A DNA stretch of 64,000 nucleotides, taken from the NCBI GenBank assembly GCA_037974665.1, contig CM075770.1:570501-634500 (forward strand). The letters run 5' to 3'. The DNA comes from Ehretia macrophylla (lineage: Eukaryota > Streptophyta > Magnoliopsida > Boraginales > Ehretiaceae). The notes under the pieces are model-generated. The model was not told the DNA's origin, did not search any database, and was given only the letters and a program-made list of their open reading frames with translations. Positions 23,911-36,238 of the stretch are shown here, one piece after another. Position 1 is the stretch's first letter. Each line of letters starts with the position of its first letter. The translations under genes were made by a program, and so were the position numbers.

Positions 23911-24776
23911 TATTTTTTTCTGTTTGACCTTGTGATTTTTTTTTTTAAAAAAAAAAAAAAAAAGACTTCGTGATTTGAATAGCGGCGCTGAGACGTGGAG
24001 AAGGTTAATTTGATTTTTTTTTTTTAAATATGTTCGACTATGTTCAACTTGGAGATCTAATTGGTGTGGTCTATATCGGAGTCCTTCCTATCCTCATTCA
24101 TTTTTTTTTTGTATGGCAGGATAGACAACGTGACTAAGGACAAAGGTATACTATTTTCTCCAATTTTAATGAACGGGTAAGAGTTTAATTATACCCTAAA
24201 AAAAGAAAATTATAATTAGATGTCTATTATCAAATAATTTACAACATATCATGATTGAGATACATAAAAATAAAGTTGTTGAGAAATTTCATATTGTTAA
24301 GACAAAAAAAAACATTTTTGTACGTAATCATAGTATATCATCTTGTCACGTCCTTGTGGCATTGAAGAGCACTTATGTACTTACGTTCGAATTGATTATA
24401 AAGAAGATAAAGTTATGGTAATAGTGTACGATGTGATACTCAAGTATGAACCGAAAAAATACATACAAACTATAGGTAGGAAGCAGCAACCATTCCAAGG
24501 GTTGCAAATCATGATGAACATAGTTGCGATTCAAGATGTGAATTAAGAGACTTATCCTCGATGATACCTAGAACAAAGTTTGATTTGAATTCTTAAATAG
24601 CCTAGACCTAGAATGTTCTAACAGATAAGCACTCGTAGATAATATTTTTATATGATCTGAGTACGAAGATTGTATATTCTTATTACACCTTTTCAGACAA
24701 TATATAAGATCTAAAGGCAGCACATTGCTTTAAGATGTATTCTCTTCGATCAGATGCACCTTGAGCTCATCGGACA
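23911..24776. other. Intergenic, no gene seen
   Basis: AT-rich sequence between the Copia TSD and the end of the BSH pseudogene. It includes a T run with an A run (about 23939-23962) that could fold. A 67-codon plus-strand ORF at 24343-24546 has no recognisable motif and is probably chance. Confidence 0.5.
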
Positions 24777-27700
24777 TCATCGAGCCTTCCGATCTTCTCT
24801 AGCCTCGAGGGCATCCACTTCCTCATTTGATAGGAGATACAACAATAGGTTCATACACGCCCCACTCCTTTCTTTTCCTGACAATGAAAACGGTATAAAT
24901 TAGTAGAATTTTAGAAGATTGGGCAGACAAGAATAATGCCAATATTAGATAATATAAAACTTATTCATGGCTCAACCGAATTAAAGGTTAAGATTATTAT
25001 TCTTAATAGAATACTCCAAAATAGTAGTCTCTAACCGCAATCTTCAAGTTTTTCCTCTCCTGGCAAGCACAAAGAAAGAGAACAATCTTACCGAATGACA
25101 CTGGCTTTGCTTTATTACCAAATAACTTCATCAAGTCCACTGCAATCCCACCGGTTTTACTGAGAGCCAGAGAGGAGCTCTGTTAAGGAGGAACCACGAC
25201 AATGAAATTGCACCCATCTAGAACTTTATTCATGTAACCAGATAATTCTTACTTTTTGCATTATTGAAATAGGGAAAAAAAAAAAAAACTAGCCTTGAAG
25301 ATAAAGAGTTACTCTGACCTGGCTGGTGCATGTTCAAACCCTTTGCGTCCCTTCTTATTCATTCTGCTTTCCCTTGCTGATGCTACACTTTGAATTGCAA
25401 TCTACTAGATAACAGAGAACATTAGAACCTATAACTAGGATAACCGGTATTTAAAATGGCAAGAACTACAGTTGACAAAATTTCATAACACCTAACCTCA
25501 TATAGTTGCTCTCAAATAGCAATAGCAATCGCAGGCTGTGAGGACAAAAGTCAAATTAATGGTTCAGAAAGCTACCAACCAAAAATATTTGAGCACAAAT
25601 AGACTGAAAAGTTCAGCAGAAGTGGTCTTGGAGGAGAGAAGTGACAGAAATGACCACTAGTTAGAAACTGCACAGAGTCAATTAATGAGCCAAGCCATGC
25701 AGCAGTGCAGATTTATGAATGTAAGACAAAGGTATGTGCATATAAACATTCTCACATTTATCATTAAGAATTGATGGAGACAAGAAGAACAAGAAAGAGA
25801 TACTGCAAAGCAGAACTGTGTGAGCGCACATCTGTATGTCTCTGTACCATGTGCATGTGTGTCCGAGTGTCTGTTTGCATGTCTGTCTTCTCTTTACTTC
25901 TGGGAATGCAACCGCCCTAATGGAAATTAGAGGCTGATCAATTTCGGACTTTATCTTTTCCGAGCCTTACTAGGTGCGTATTGCTTTTTTTTTCTTTTTT
26001 CTTTTTTAGCTTGAGGTCTATAGGAGGCTCAAAGGCTTGTTAAGGAAGGCGGCAAGGGCCGATGAAGGGGGGGAAACGAAAGCCTAGGGAAGCTTTTGTG
26101 AGCTATCAACAATCACGATCGATTTAAAAGGACATACCCCAAATTAGTAAGTAAAAGAAAATTTCTGTCACTAGAAGTAAAAGATATCCTGCCACAAAAA
26201 CATTTGAAGCATTATAGTTGCTAAAAGAAATCCAACTGAAGAAAAAGTCCATTCATTTATGCTTACACCAACTTCAGGGTCTTCAATTCCCAGATCTTTG
26301 CAGAAAGTTCTCGCAAATTCTTCAGGATCACTCTCAAAGTTGTTCAAGTCCTGAAATTCATATCATATGCTTCCTTTACAGTGACCAAGTGCATCAAATA
26401 GCAGAATTTAAATCAAGGATTCAACATCAGCTCTCTGACTAAACTCACCCACAAAAAGTGGTCCTTTATGAGGGTATGATTCACTCGGAGATCAAGTTGG
26501 ATGAGTAAAAATGAAAACTATAAGATTAAACTGTAAAAGTAAAGCCCGCCAACTTTCATTTATGTCTAAATGACCAACAAACGAATGATCTTGAGTCCTT
26601 ATGGATCAATAAAAGAGAAACAAATGCACACATAAGACACAGGAGTAAATGACACCATGACACCGTCAGACAAACCTTGATAGGAACAACTCGTTCGCCA
26701 GTGTACATATCTTGTCCTTCATATGATCGAAAATCTGTTAGCTGTGACTGCAACAATTGATTTGAACACTTACAGAAATTACGAAGATGAACTGAAATGT
26801 GAGAGAGAAAAGAAAATATTGGAGACAATATCATGTGAACCATACAAGCCTACACAACCCTCTAAGGGCCATGTCTAGTGAAGGGCCAAATAGAGATTCT
26901 AATATTGCTCATTCCCATTCAAGATATAATTGATAGAGGACTAGTTCAGTCACTTCAGAAAGACCAAAAACTACAGTGTAACAAAAAGCAGACAACAAAT
27001 AGACTTTTTTTTGGAAAACACTTTTCTGAAAACTGGGTTAAAAGAGTCTACTTCAGGACACGTCATCTACTCTCTATTTCGATTTGCCAGTTGCAGAGAC
27101 TCAAGTTTGCCAATGTCAATTCTTTTTGTTGTTTTCACAGAACATGTTGTTGAGAAAAGTTTCACATAAACTCAACAGGCCACAGTCTTTCAGACAAATT
27201 GAAAGTTAGCTAACACAAGTCTGTTAATTACTCTTTTACAGGTTTGATAAGCCATTACAGTGGAGCAAGTAAACAAACAAAGAAATTGTTAGAAACTCAC
27301 ATGCTGAGCCTTAGAATTCACCTAATTAGACTCCATAAACTAAGATTCAAAAACTTCTGAATGCACTTTTGAGACTTTTATACTGCTGATTCAGAGTACA
27401 GAGGATGGTATGTTGACTCCCCTCTGTTATTGGCAATCTTCCTAATTTTTCTGCAAGTGTAAATTTTGTTGCTAGCACGTTCATGCTCCTACAGGAAGTT
27501 CCTAATAATCCTCTATGAAGTAATTCCTTTATCTGATTTTGTTGCTGAGCTTATGCAAGCTATCCCTCAGTCTCAGGAATGGTAGGCTGCCCATTGATTG
27601 GGTTTGTAGTCCCCCTCCCCAGCTTGCTATGCACTTGTATAGGGACTACCCTGCTAGGTTAATGGTTAAATTCCATTATAAATACAATCAAACTTTTCAG

Positions 27701-28997
27701 ACCAAAAAAAAAAAAGAAAAAGAAAAACCAGGTAGAAGAGCTTCCAAGACAACTTGATCTGTCTTTCGTATAATTTGACATAACATACCACCCAAAAATG
27801 TACGCAAAGAACACAAAATAATATCAAATTACCATCCCCTAAAACAAATATTAGCACAAATTAGTTCTCCACTTTATCATCCACCTCACACAAGAAAGGA
27901 AAAGATAACCACCACAAACCCAAGGCCAGACGCCTAGATTAGCCCAATCAAGTTGAGCAATTGTAGAAGTTCATTTGTCAGCTTCACCCGCTGATAATTT
28001 GTAACCACACTGATCGAAACTTAACATGTGGCAGCAACAGTTGGTAGTCTCCATGGTGATCAAGTATTAAAGAAAATGATAGAAGCTGTAGTCATATCAT
28101 ACACAGAATAGATGGAATTTGAACTGAACATGAATGAGCTGAAAGCTATTTGCTAATGTAAATCCAGGCTATGTCCAATGAACCCGTTTTGTTTGACTAT
28201 TGGCACAGAACATAGTGAAAGGTGATGCTAAAACTAAGGAATTGAAAAAAGAGAGAAACTCAAATACAGGCTTGTAATATATTACTTGAATGGATTGAGC
28301 AATCTGTGTTACAAAAGCTGGTGGAAGTTTCAAGTCCTTCACGGTTCTTTTTGCAAACATCACAATCTCTGAATCAGGATCTATAGTACCAAAAGAGAAA
28401 GACAGCAAGAAAAAAGAATACAGTTGAGCCATAAAATCATGAGAACAATAACACGGATGCAACATGAAAGAATGGTTATGTAGTGCTGTGCTGCACGCAT
28501 TCATATCAACAATTTTATTTTTTTTTTTCAGGTAAACATTGGAAATTCATGACACAACTACTACTGAAGAAATGCCAGCCCTTGCGAAGGCGTGAAATCA
28601 ACTGACATACACATATAAACATCCTTACATCCAGTTCTTATTTACTGTTTCAAATCAATAATTTTTCAAGTATAGTCGCGTAACTTAGAAATGCTAATTC
28701 TTTCCCATCGTTACATGTCCTCATCTTAGTAATAGTTGCAAGAAACTTTATTATCTAAATACGTACATACAATTCATCCTCGGCTCCTAGCTAACGCTAA
28801 TGAAAAGGTCACTCCGAAAAATGCAATTTATACATGTGAATTAAATTTAACCAAGTATATTAGTGTTTGACAATAGATGTAAAACTACAATAAAATATCA
28901 AAAGTTACCAGAAGGGTTCCACGTGAAAGCATCTTTAAATCTGTGACCGTCAATTTCAATATCCAGCCGAATGGGAACCAGGTTGTCCGAAGTCGAA
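24777..28997 (-). pseudogene. BSH: Pseudogene of BSH, the plant SNF5/SMARCB1 subunit of SWI/SNF
   Basis: Exons on the minus strand: 28909-28997 ([20 protein letters not shown]), 28286-28380 (EIVMFAKRTVKDLKLPPAFV), 26676-26747 (SQLTDFRSYEGQDMYTGERV), 26449-26496 (LDLRVNHTLIKDHFLW), 26267-26350 (DLNNFESDPEEFARTFCKDL), 25497-25535, 25319-25401 (IAIQSVASARESRMNKKGRK), 25092-25177 (IAVDLMKLFGNKA) and 24777-24877 (SNEEVDALEAREDRKAR, stop). The order covers nearly the whole roughly 240-residue BSH protein. Damage: TGA at 25512-25514 where CGA (Arg) is usual; acceptor AG changed to AA before 26496; two offsetting frameshifts around the RKRK-VYEP segment near 24850-24877; no first exon (Met to ...RMP) found. 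Introns are retained, so this is a duplicated or former genomic copy, not a processed one. BSH family function is chromatin remodelling in the nucleus. A working copy must presumably exist elsewhere. Confidence 0.85.
27535..27715 (+). mobile_element. Possible 3' end of a non-LTR retroposon with A-rich tail
   Basis: A GC-richer stretch ending AATACAATCAAACTTTTCAG and a following run of about 12 A with G interruptions at 27701-27725 resembles LINE/SINE 3' ends. It lies in a BSH intron. No ORF domain or clear target duplication was found, so this is tentative. Confidence 0.3.
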
Positions 28998-29221
28998 CTG
29001 CAGAGCAAAGATTAATCAACGTTAGAGAAAGAATTACCAGCTTAAAACGGTCGCATGAGTGGACGTTCAACGGGAATAATAATAGTAATTTGGGTGAAAA
29101 TTAAAGTACTAAATAATTAATTAATGGCATTTCTTATTCTACTTTTCCACATTTTGTTATTCAAAGCTATATCATTATTAATTAATGGCATTAAATAAAT
29201 AAGATATCACCAGTTTTGTCC

Positions 29222-29416
29222 TATCGAGAGAAAGACAAGAAATGAGATTACAAGAAAGAATGTATTGTAGTAATTCCAAGAAAGTTATATTATAATCACA
29301 ATACATCAGTCATTATATAGGTGCAAGGGTACTTGCTTCCCAAGCTAACCTAAATATGGTAATTTTAACTATGGTAAAATATACAGTTGTACATAGAATA
29401 ATTATATACATAAACA
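29222..29416 (-). repeat. 3' LTR of the second Copia (195 bp)
   Basis: It aligns with 33964-34114 but has an extra block of about 45 bp (about 29287-29334) missing from the other LTR. The outer end reads TA instead of TG on the plus strand, so the terminal dinucleotide has mutated. Confidence 0.88.
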
Positions 29417-29427
29417 CCCCCCTCAAA
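29417..29427 (-). promoter_or_regulatory. Copia polypurine tract
   Basis: Minus-strand GAGGGGGG directly precedes the 3' LTR start TGTTTATG. Confidence 0.8.
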
Positions 29428-29429
29428 CT

Positions 29430-32400
29430 CAAGGTGGTGCAAATGACACTAGCTTGAGTTTGCAAATCAGATCCTGAAGGCGGCTCAGAGGGTGCGCTTT
29501 AGTAAAAAGATCTGCAAGCTGATCAACCGAAGAAGTATACCGAAGCTTGAGAGTTCCCTGACCAACATGCTAACGAATGAAATAACAGTCACACTCAATG
29601 TGACGAGTGCGCTCATGAAATACGTCATTGTGAGCAATCTGAATAACACTCTGATTGTCACAATGAAGACTGGTGTCAGTAGGCTGAGAAACACCCATAT
29701 TAGCAAGAAGCCAACGAAGCCAGATGACCTCCTAAGTGGCATCAGCGAGTGCACGATACTCGACCTCAGTACTTGAGCGAACAACAACAGTCTGTTTCTT
29801 GCTGGGCCAGCAAAGAAAAGAATCACCAAGAAGGAAACAGTATCCAATCACAGAACGCCGATCAGTAGGGTCACCAGCCCAATCTGCATCTGAGTAGCCA
29901 TGTAAGATTAATGATGAGCTGGTAGAGAAAAAGAGGCCATGAAATACGGTACCCTTGTTATAACGAAGTATCCGGAGAACCGCAGCATAATGTGTGGTGC
30001 GAGGAGCATACATGAACTGACTGACTAGGTGAACAGCATAAGCAATGTCAGGCCGAGTCATAGTGAGATAGATAAGACTGCCAACCAGCTGGCGATACAA
30101 AGATGCATCTGCAAGTGGTGTCCCATCCAATGGAGTAAGACGAACGTTAGCATCAAGAGAAGTAGATGCAGTCTTGCTGTCAGTAAGACCGGTACGAGCC
30201 AAAAGATCAGAAGAGTACTTGGCTTGAGTGAGATAGTAGCCAGCTGAATCAGATGATACTTCAATGCCCCAAAAGTAGCTCAGAGGACCAATATCCTTCA
30301 TCTCAAAGTGGTGACTGAGAAATCGCTTGAGATCAGAAATACCCGCCAAGTCATTGCCAGTGATAATCATATCAACCACATATAAGAGCAATAGAATAAG
30401 ACTAGAATCAGAATGCCAAATAAATAGTGCAGAATCATAGTTACTCGGAGTAAATCCAAAATAAGTAATAACATAACCGAATTTTGAAAACCAGTCACGT
30501 GGAGCTTGCTTGAGACCATAGAGGGCATGACCTAAACGACACACTTTGTGAGGAGGATGAGAGTAGCCTGGAGGAGGCTTCATGAAAACTTCTTATGTCA
30601 GATCACCATTAAGGAAAGCATTTTTAACATTCATTTGAAACAACTTCCATTGCCTAATGGCAGCAATAGCAACTAGTGATCGTACAGAGGTAAGACGAGC
30701 AACTGGAGCAAATGTCTCCTCATAATCAATACCATATTCTTGAGTGAACTCTTTAGCCACCAAGCGAGCCTTATACCGCTCTATAGAGCCATCAGAGCGA
30801 GTTTTCACCTTGTACACCCATTTGCATCCCATGGCATTCTTTCCCAAGGGTAGATCAACCAAATATCAAGTGTGTTTTGCTTCCAAGGCCTGTAATTCAT
30901 TAATCATAGCTTGCTGCCAAAGAGGGTCAGAACTAGCCTCACGATAATTTTGAGGTTCATGGAGAGAAAGGATAGTAGAAAAACAATGGTAATCAAGAAG
31001 GTGATGGGGAATAGCTCTTACACGTGTAGATCGACGGAGAGATGGATCAGGGGATACAGGAAACAAATCAACAATAGAAGGCTCAACATCGGGCACAGGA
31101 CCATCAGATGGAACAGTCTTCGCAGGATGGGCCATGTCAGGGGCAACGTTAGTGCTTGCGCTAGTACCTGTGTCACTGTTATAACTAGGAAATAGGGAAA
31201 GGGAAGGATTTGTAAAATACGAGGTAGAGACACCATGAGGAAGAGAGAAGTGAGAGAGGGATGTGAACATTACATTTTCCTAGAAGATTGCATGACGAGA
31301 GATGCAGAGACGTTTAGAGAGTGGATCCCAACACCGAAAACCCTTATGCTCAATACCGTAACCTAGGAAACAACATAATCGAGCTCGAGGTTCATGTTTA
31401 GTGCGCTCCTGTGGAGGAAGGGATATAAAGCATGCACAACTGAAAACCCTAAGATGATCTTAGTCTGGGGGACGACCATACAGGCGTTCAAAAGGGGTAA
31501 GATTATCGATTGTAGGAGAGGGAAAATGGTTAATGACATGCACAGCAGTAAGGACAGCTTCTCCCCAGAAGCGCTCAAGACATGATGAAGAGATGAGGAA
31601 TGTGCGAGTGATATCGAGAATGTGTCTGTGTTTTCGCTCAGCCCGCCCATTTTGCTGTGAAGTATAAGGACAAGAGCGATGTGAGATAGTGCTATGTTGA
31701 CGGAAAAGATCAAGTATAGTGGACTCTTTATATTCTATGGCATTGTCAGCAAGAAGGATTTTTATACGTCGATTGAAATGAGTGTGAATCATGGCAGTGA
31801 ATTCAGAGTAGATGCAAGGCAAATCAGACCGATGATGCATAAGATATATCCAGGTAAATCGAGAATAATCATCCACAAAGATTACAAAGTATTGAGATTC
31901 CCCCACAATAGGAGTTGGGGAAGGCCCTCAAATATCAGTATGAACTAAACCAAAGCACGCAGATGATAAAGAGTCACTTTTATTAAACGGTAAGGCAGAT
32001 TGTTTTCCAAGTTGACAAGATAAACATTCAAGAGTATGTCCAGACAGTTTGCCTAACGAGCCTCTAGAAGCTAAAGACTGTAATTTGCCTAGAGAAACAT
32101 GACCTAAACGCGAATGCCATAAATAAAGAGAGGTAGAGCCTGAAGAAGTGGTAACTGAGGCGATAGTCGAAAGATGAGAGGGAAGATGCAGGCTAACAAG
32201 CTCGAACAATCACCCAACCTTACGGCCGATCCCAAGGAGCCGTCCTGTCTGAGGGTCCTGCACACGACAACCAGAAGAAACAAAAGTAACAGTAAGACCC
32301 AGTTCACATAGTTGACCGATAGAGATGAGACTAAGAGTCAGTTTAGGAACAAGATAAGTATCAGGAAAAGAGGCATGAGATATGGATATAGATCCGATAT

Positions 32401-33578
32401 GACTGACAGGCATAGACGTGTCGTCAGCCGTGTAAATAGCAGATGCAGATGAATTGACTACTGTATTGATCAAACTATGAGAATCGTAGGTCATGTGATT
32501 AGAGCAAGCAGAATCAAAGAACCACGAGGACGGAAGTGACAGAAAGAGCAGTGGAAGTAGGAGAGCTAGACTAGGCTAAAACCTGTTTAAGAATATCTTG
32601 GAGGTCAGAAACAGATATAGGTGAGGTAAAAGGATCACTAGGAGAGGCAAGAGAGCCCTTAGTTGTGGTAGCAGAATGTGAGTACGGCATTGATGAGTTG
32701 TAGGCTTTGGAAGATCTACTTTTGGGTTGATTACCTTGAGAATTCCTATTAGGGTTGCGATAGCACTCATGTTGATAGTGACCAAGGCCTATTTTCTTGC
32801 AAAATGAGCATGTCCGAGTAGGGCAATTTAGAAGAATGTGCCCAGGCTGATGACAATACTTGCATTCTTGTGAATAAACTGAATTTTTCTTTGCGGTGTG
32901 ATTAGGAGTTGCTAATACTACATCAGTTGAGCAAGATTTTCAAGATTGAAGGCGGGTCTTCTCTGAGATAAGTTCTTGGACTGCTTGTTCAAGTGTAGGA
33001 AAGGGGCTGCGGTGAAGAAAAGATGCACGAACATGCTCGAAATCATCATGGAGGGCCATGAGAAACTGAACAAGTCGTCCATGGTCTCGCCAAGTACCAA
33101 AATTTTTGGCATCCTTAGAACAATCTCAAACAGGCTCTGAGGCCGTGAGATGATCCCAAATTGAGTACATTTGAGACAAAAAACTATTAACCGATTGCCC
33201 TACTTCTTGACGTATGCAGTGAAAGGCGGTGACAAGTTGGTATTGATGTGCTCCATCAGCAGCTATGTATCTCTGTGCCAGGAGGTCCCAAACTTGTTTT
33301 GCTGTGTCAAAATGCCCAAACTGAAGACTGATAGAAGTGACAGAAGTGTTTCGAAGCCAGGTGATTATCTGGTGATTTTTGCTATCCCAATTTTCAAGGT
33401 GTTCTGCAAACTTATCGTTTGACTCATCGGATTTCTTCTTTGGTTCCTTGACATCCCCAGTTATGATTCTCCATAATTTTTGACCTTTGAGAAAGCTGGT
33501 CATGGCCTGGGCCCATGGTACATAGTTTCCACCATCAAGAAGTAGAGAAATGGGTTGTGAAAACTCCGAGCGTTCCAT
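29430..33578 (-). pseudogene. Copia gag-pol polyprotein remnant
   Basis: Gag starts at 33578 (MERSEFSQPISLLLDGGNYV) and carries a CCHC knuckle CKYCHQPGHILLNC near 32850. Protease: FDSACSNHM near 32500. Integrase: GLVHTDI then FVIFVDDYSRFTWIYL near 31880, and YTSQQNGRAERKHR near 31650. RT: KARLVAKEFTQEYGIDYEET near 30750. The RT active site reads LYVVDMIITG near 30385, where LYVDDMI is the rule, so one catalytic Asp is lost. RNase H: SDADWAGDPTDRRSVIGYCF near 29870. Stops interrupt the frame at least at 33125, 32215, 31928, 31460, 30593 and 29732. The sequence is still easy to align, so the decay is not very old. Confidence 0.9.
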
Positions 33579-33951
33579 TATGATGCTGCAAAAGTGACCT
33601 TTATAGATAGAATTTGAAGAAATGGGCTACAAAAATGGACTTAGGACGTCGAAAAACATGGAAAAGGATCTGGTCGATTTTTATTTTTTTTTGAAAAATC
33701 AGCAGCAGCGGCGGCACTTCGGGAAGCGCGTGGCAGTGCGTCCGGCGGAGTCTGGTGGTTATTTTTATGTCACAGGAATCCTTGCGACCAGATCTACGTC
33801 TTGATATGGCGCGTGGCCTGAGGAGGTGAAAGAAAAATTCAAAAATAGCCCGGAACAGATTGACATATTGTGAAGCTTGTGATATTTTGCTGCAAGTGAA
33901 TTTGGCAAAGAGAATGGTGCGATGACAGTGGCACAGGCTACCGGAATGGTA

Positions 33952-33963
33952 GCTCTAATACCA
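33952..33963 (-). promoter_or_regulatory. Copia primer-binding site
   Basis: Minus strand TGGTATTAGAGC directly after the 5' LTR, one base off the tRNA-Met site TGGTATCAGAGC. Confidence 0.88.
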
Positions 33964-34114
33964 TGTCGAGAGAAAGACAAGACATGAGATTACAAGAAAG
34001 AATGTATTGTAGTATAGCCAAGAAAGTTACTTGCTCCCCAAGCTAAGCTAAATATGGTAATTTTAACTATGGTAAAATATGCAGCTATACACGGAATAAT
34101 TATATACATTAACA
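33964..34114 (-). repeat. 5' LTR of the second Copia (151 bp)
   Basis: TG...CA ends on the plus strand (TGTCGAGAG to ATTAACA). It is shorter than its partner by an internal deletion after the CAAGAAAGTTA motif. Confidence 0.88.
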
Positions 34115-34119
34115 CGTCC

Positions 34120-35878
34120 CTTCTAATTATTGTACATGGCCGTGGTGGTGTTCTATTTTCTACAAACAAGTTATTTTACGGCAAACAAATGGAGTCTTAA
34201 CATAGGAAAATTGTTCAATCTAGCTACCGCTCTTTTACTGTTATAAAGAGGACACTCTTTGACCAAAAAAAAAAAAAAGAAAGAGAGAGAAAGAAAAAAA
34301 AACTGATGACATCTTAGAAGAGAAAATGTTTCAAAAATTCAAAAAATCATGGTATGCTATATATTTTAAATAGTTTGACAGCTAAGATTGATGGCTGTAA
34401 ATAATATATCAACATAGGCACAATTACAAATTCATAAGTCAATTTGACAAAATTTGGGGGAGAAACAATGGAACAAGATCTATATTATAATTGATAATGC
34501 TTTCAAGTAGCAAAATAAATGCTATAAACCTTAAAGGAAAAATAGAAATGCAGTAATTTATGGGTGATAGTTGATCACTTCTATTGATATAAATGAAATT
34601 CACTCTTTTAACCAAAAAAAAAAAAAGAGTTAAAGAATTTTAGATTTTGTGATGCTTGCTTGTCGAAGTTACGAGTTTATATTCACCCATGACCTACTAT
34701 TGTTCATTTTGTGATTTATTCATAAGCGAAATTTAGCACCATTAAAGCTGCCTTTAAAATTTAGCGCAAAAAAAAAAAAAAGCTACCTTTGAAATCTTCA
34801 AACATTTCAACCAGCCAAAAAAAAGTGAAAGACACAAATGGTTGGAGCACCGTTAGAAATTTAAAGTAGTTATCCATGGGCCTTTGGTTTAGGGGTATGT
34901 CTTTGGTTGTGAGTGCGAGAGATGAACCACATATTTTAATATGTATTGTACTGTTTAAGTCTTCTTTGATTAAGAAATAAAAAATAAAAATTTGAAGTAG
35001 TTTTTGTTTTGCACAAAATATCAAATATTTTTGCTCATCAGTTCTTTTTCCTTTTCTATGTTATTATAAGACGAGTTTTGAACTCTGGATATTAATGTAG
35101 CAAGCACCAAGGAAGCTGATTGCTGGAGCTAAAAATTATCATCTAATAACTAACAAGAATTGCAAAGGTCTTGAATTGCAAATATATGGGAGGGAAATAT
35201 TCTGTTTACAATAGTTCCTATCAAATATTTTTAACAACTAACACGCATTAATTGTTAAGTTTTTAATTATAAGGTCCTACAAAATTTAATTTGACAAACT
35301 ATTATTTGTCATATTTGTTTCCGAAAAAACGGAAATAGTGACTAGTTACTTTACAACAATTATTGGCATCGGTCTTTAAGATTAATTCATTTTCTTCTTT
35401 TCTTACAACAATTATTGGTTATCTAAACTATAATTACTTTTTCTTCAACTCTAGTTACTTTACAACAATTATTGGCTTTTGACGTAAGCCATGACGCCTT
35501 CTTGGAAAATACACATTCTCAGAGCACCAAACATACACATACCAAAATGCGTGAAATCCTCCACATCGATAGCCCTGGTTCTCTCTCCTTCGAGATAGTC
35601 CAAACCCGTCACACTTTATATTTATTCAGCATTGTAGTAACATGGCTTATTGAAATAAAATATTTTTGATAGTTGATTTTACAAGTGTAATGATTTTAGC
35701 GATTCATCACCTCAATCAACCATTTGAGCTCTTAAGGTATTAGTTTGAAAAAATACTTGATTAAACAATAAATCTTTGCCTAATATGTCTTAAGATTTTG
35801 TAATTTTTCACTACCCAAACATAATCCTAAGGTTTCATACCAAGGGTATTGCAAGATTTGATGACAACAAACATATTA
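34120..35878. other. Intergenic, repeat-rich, no gene
   Basis: Contains several A-rich tails (34264-34302, 34614-34627, 34767-34780) preceded by AT-rich sequence, as at the ends of short retroposons. It also contains a tRNA-like patch described separately, and three copies of TTACAACAATTATTGG at about 35350, 35405 and 35459. No ORF with a recognisable domain was found. Confidence 0.5.
34871..34992 (+). mobile_element. Possible SINE (tRNA-derived)
   Basis: An A-box-like TTGGTTTAGGGGTATG, a weak B-box-like region GAGAGATGAACCAC about 40 bases on, and an A-rich 3' end (AAGAAATAAAAAATAAAAAT) give the outline of a tRNA-derived SINE. No target duplication was established. Confidence 0.3.
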
Positions 35879-35925
35879 GGGTAAATTGCTTATAGCTCCC
35901 CTATGGTTGACCGAAAGTGCACGGA

Positions 35926-35994
35926 ACCCCCCTGTGATGACGAAATATGCATATTAACCCTCTCTGGTGTTTCAAAAAGATGCACTTAACCCCC
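35926..35994 (+). repeat. Left terminal inverted repeat (shared part) of the MULE
   Basis: Pairs with 46085-46148 in inverted orientation with a few mismatches, through the block TATGCATATTAACCC and TTTCAAAAAG. The terminal 47 bases before it (from 35879) have the usual MULE look but no clear partner. Confidence 0.75.
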
Positions 35995-36238
35995 TCTCCA
36001 TTAAGAAAATCATTTAACTTAATTGCGAGTGCTTTTCACGTGCGTGCACTTCGATTTTGCAACAATAAACTGAAGTTTCCCACTTTATTATACATTTATT
36101 TGGACCTAAATGCCCTCACATTGCATTATAAGTAGAGGCCTTTATACTAACATCAAACATCACTTTGTATATCACTGCTTATCCAAACAACCTAGATATT
36201 TTTTTATTTATTTCGTGGAAGCTCTCTATGTAGTTCGA

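Larger units (their letters stand above)
29222..34114 (-). mobile_element. Decayed Ty1/Copia retrotransposon next to the BSH 5' side
   Basis: Bounded by LTRs at 29222-29416 and 33964-34114. The target duplication is TGTCC (29217-29221) and CGTCC (34115-34119), one mismatch. The PBS, gag, protease, integrase, RT and RNase H are all on the minus strand in Copia order, ending at a polypurine tract. Net length is about 4.9 kb. Numerous stops and a mutated RT active site make it inactive. It lies between the first BSH exon found and where its missing exon 1 would be expected. Confidence 0.92.

Noticed and set aside
29038-29070. Possible BSH exon upstream of 28997 (VHSCDRFKL)
   Set aside because: The phase does not fit the next exon with a GT donor, and the peptide does not resemble the BSH N-terminus.
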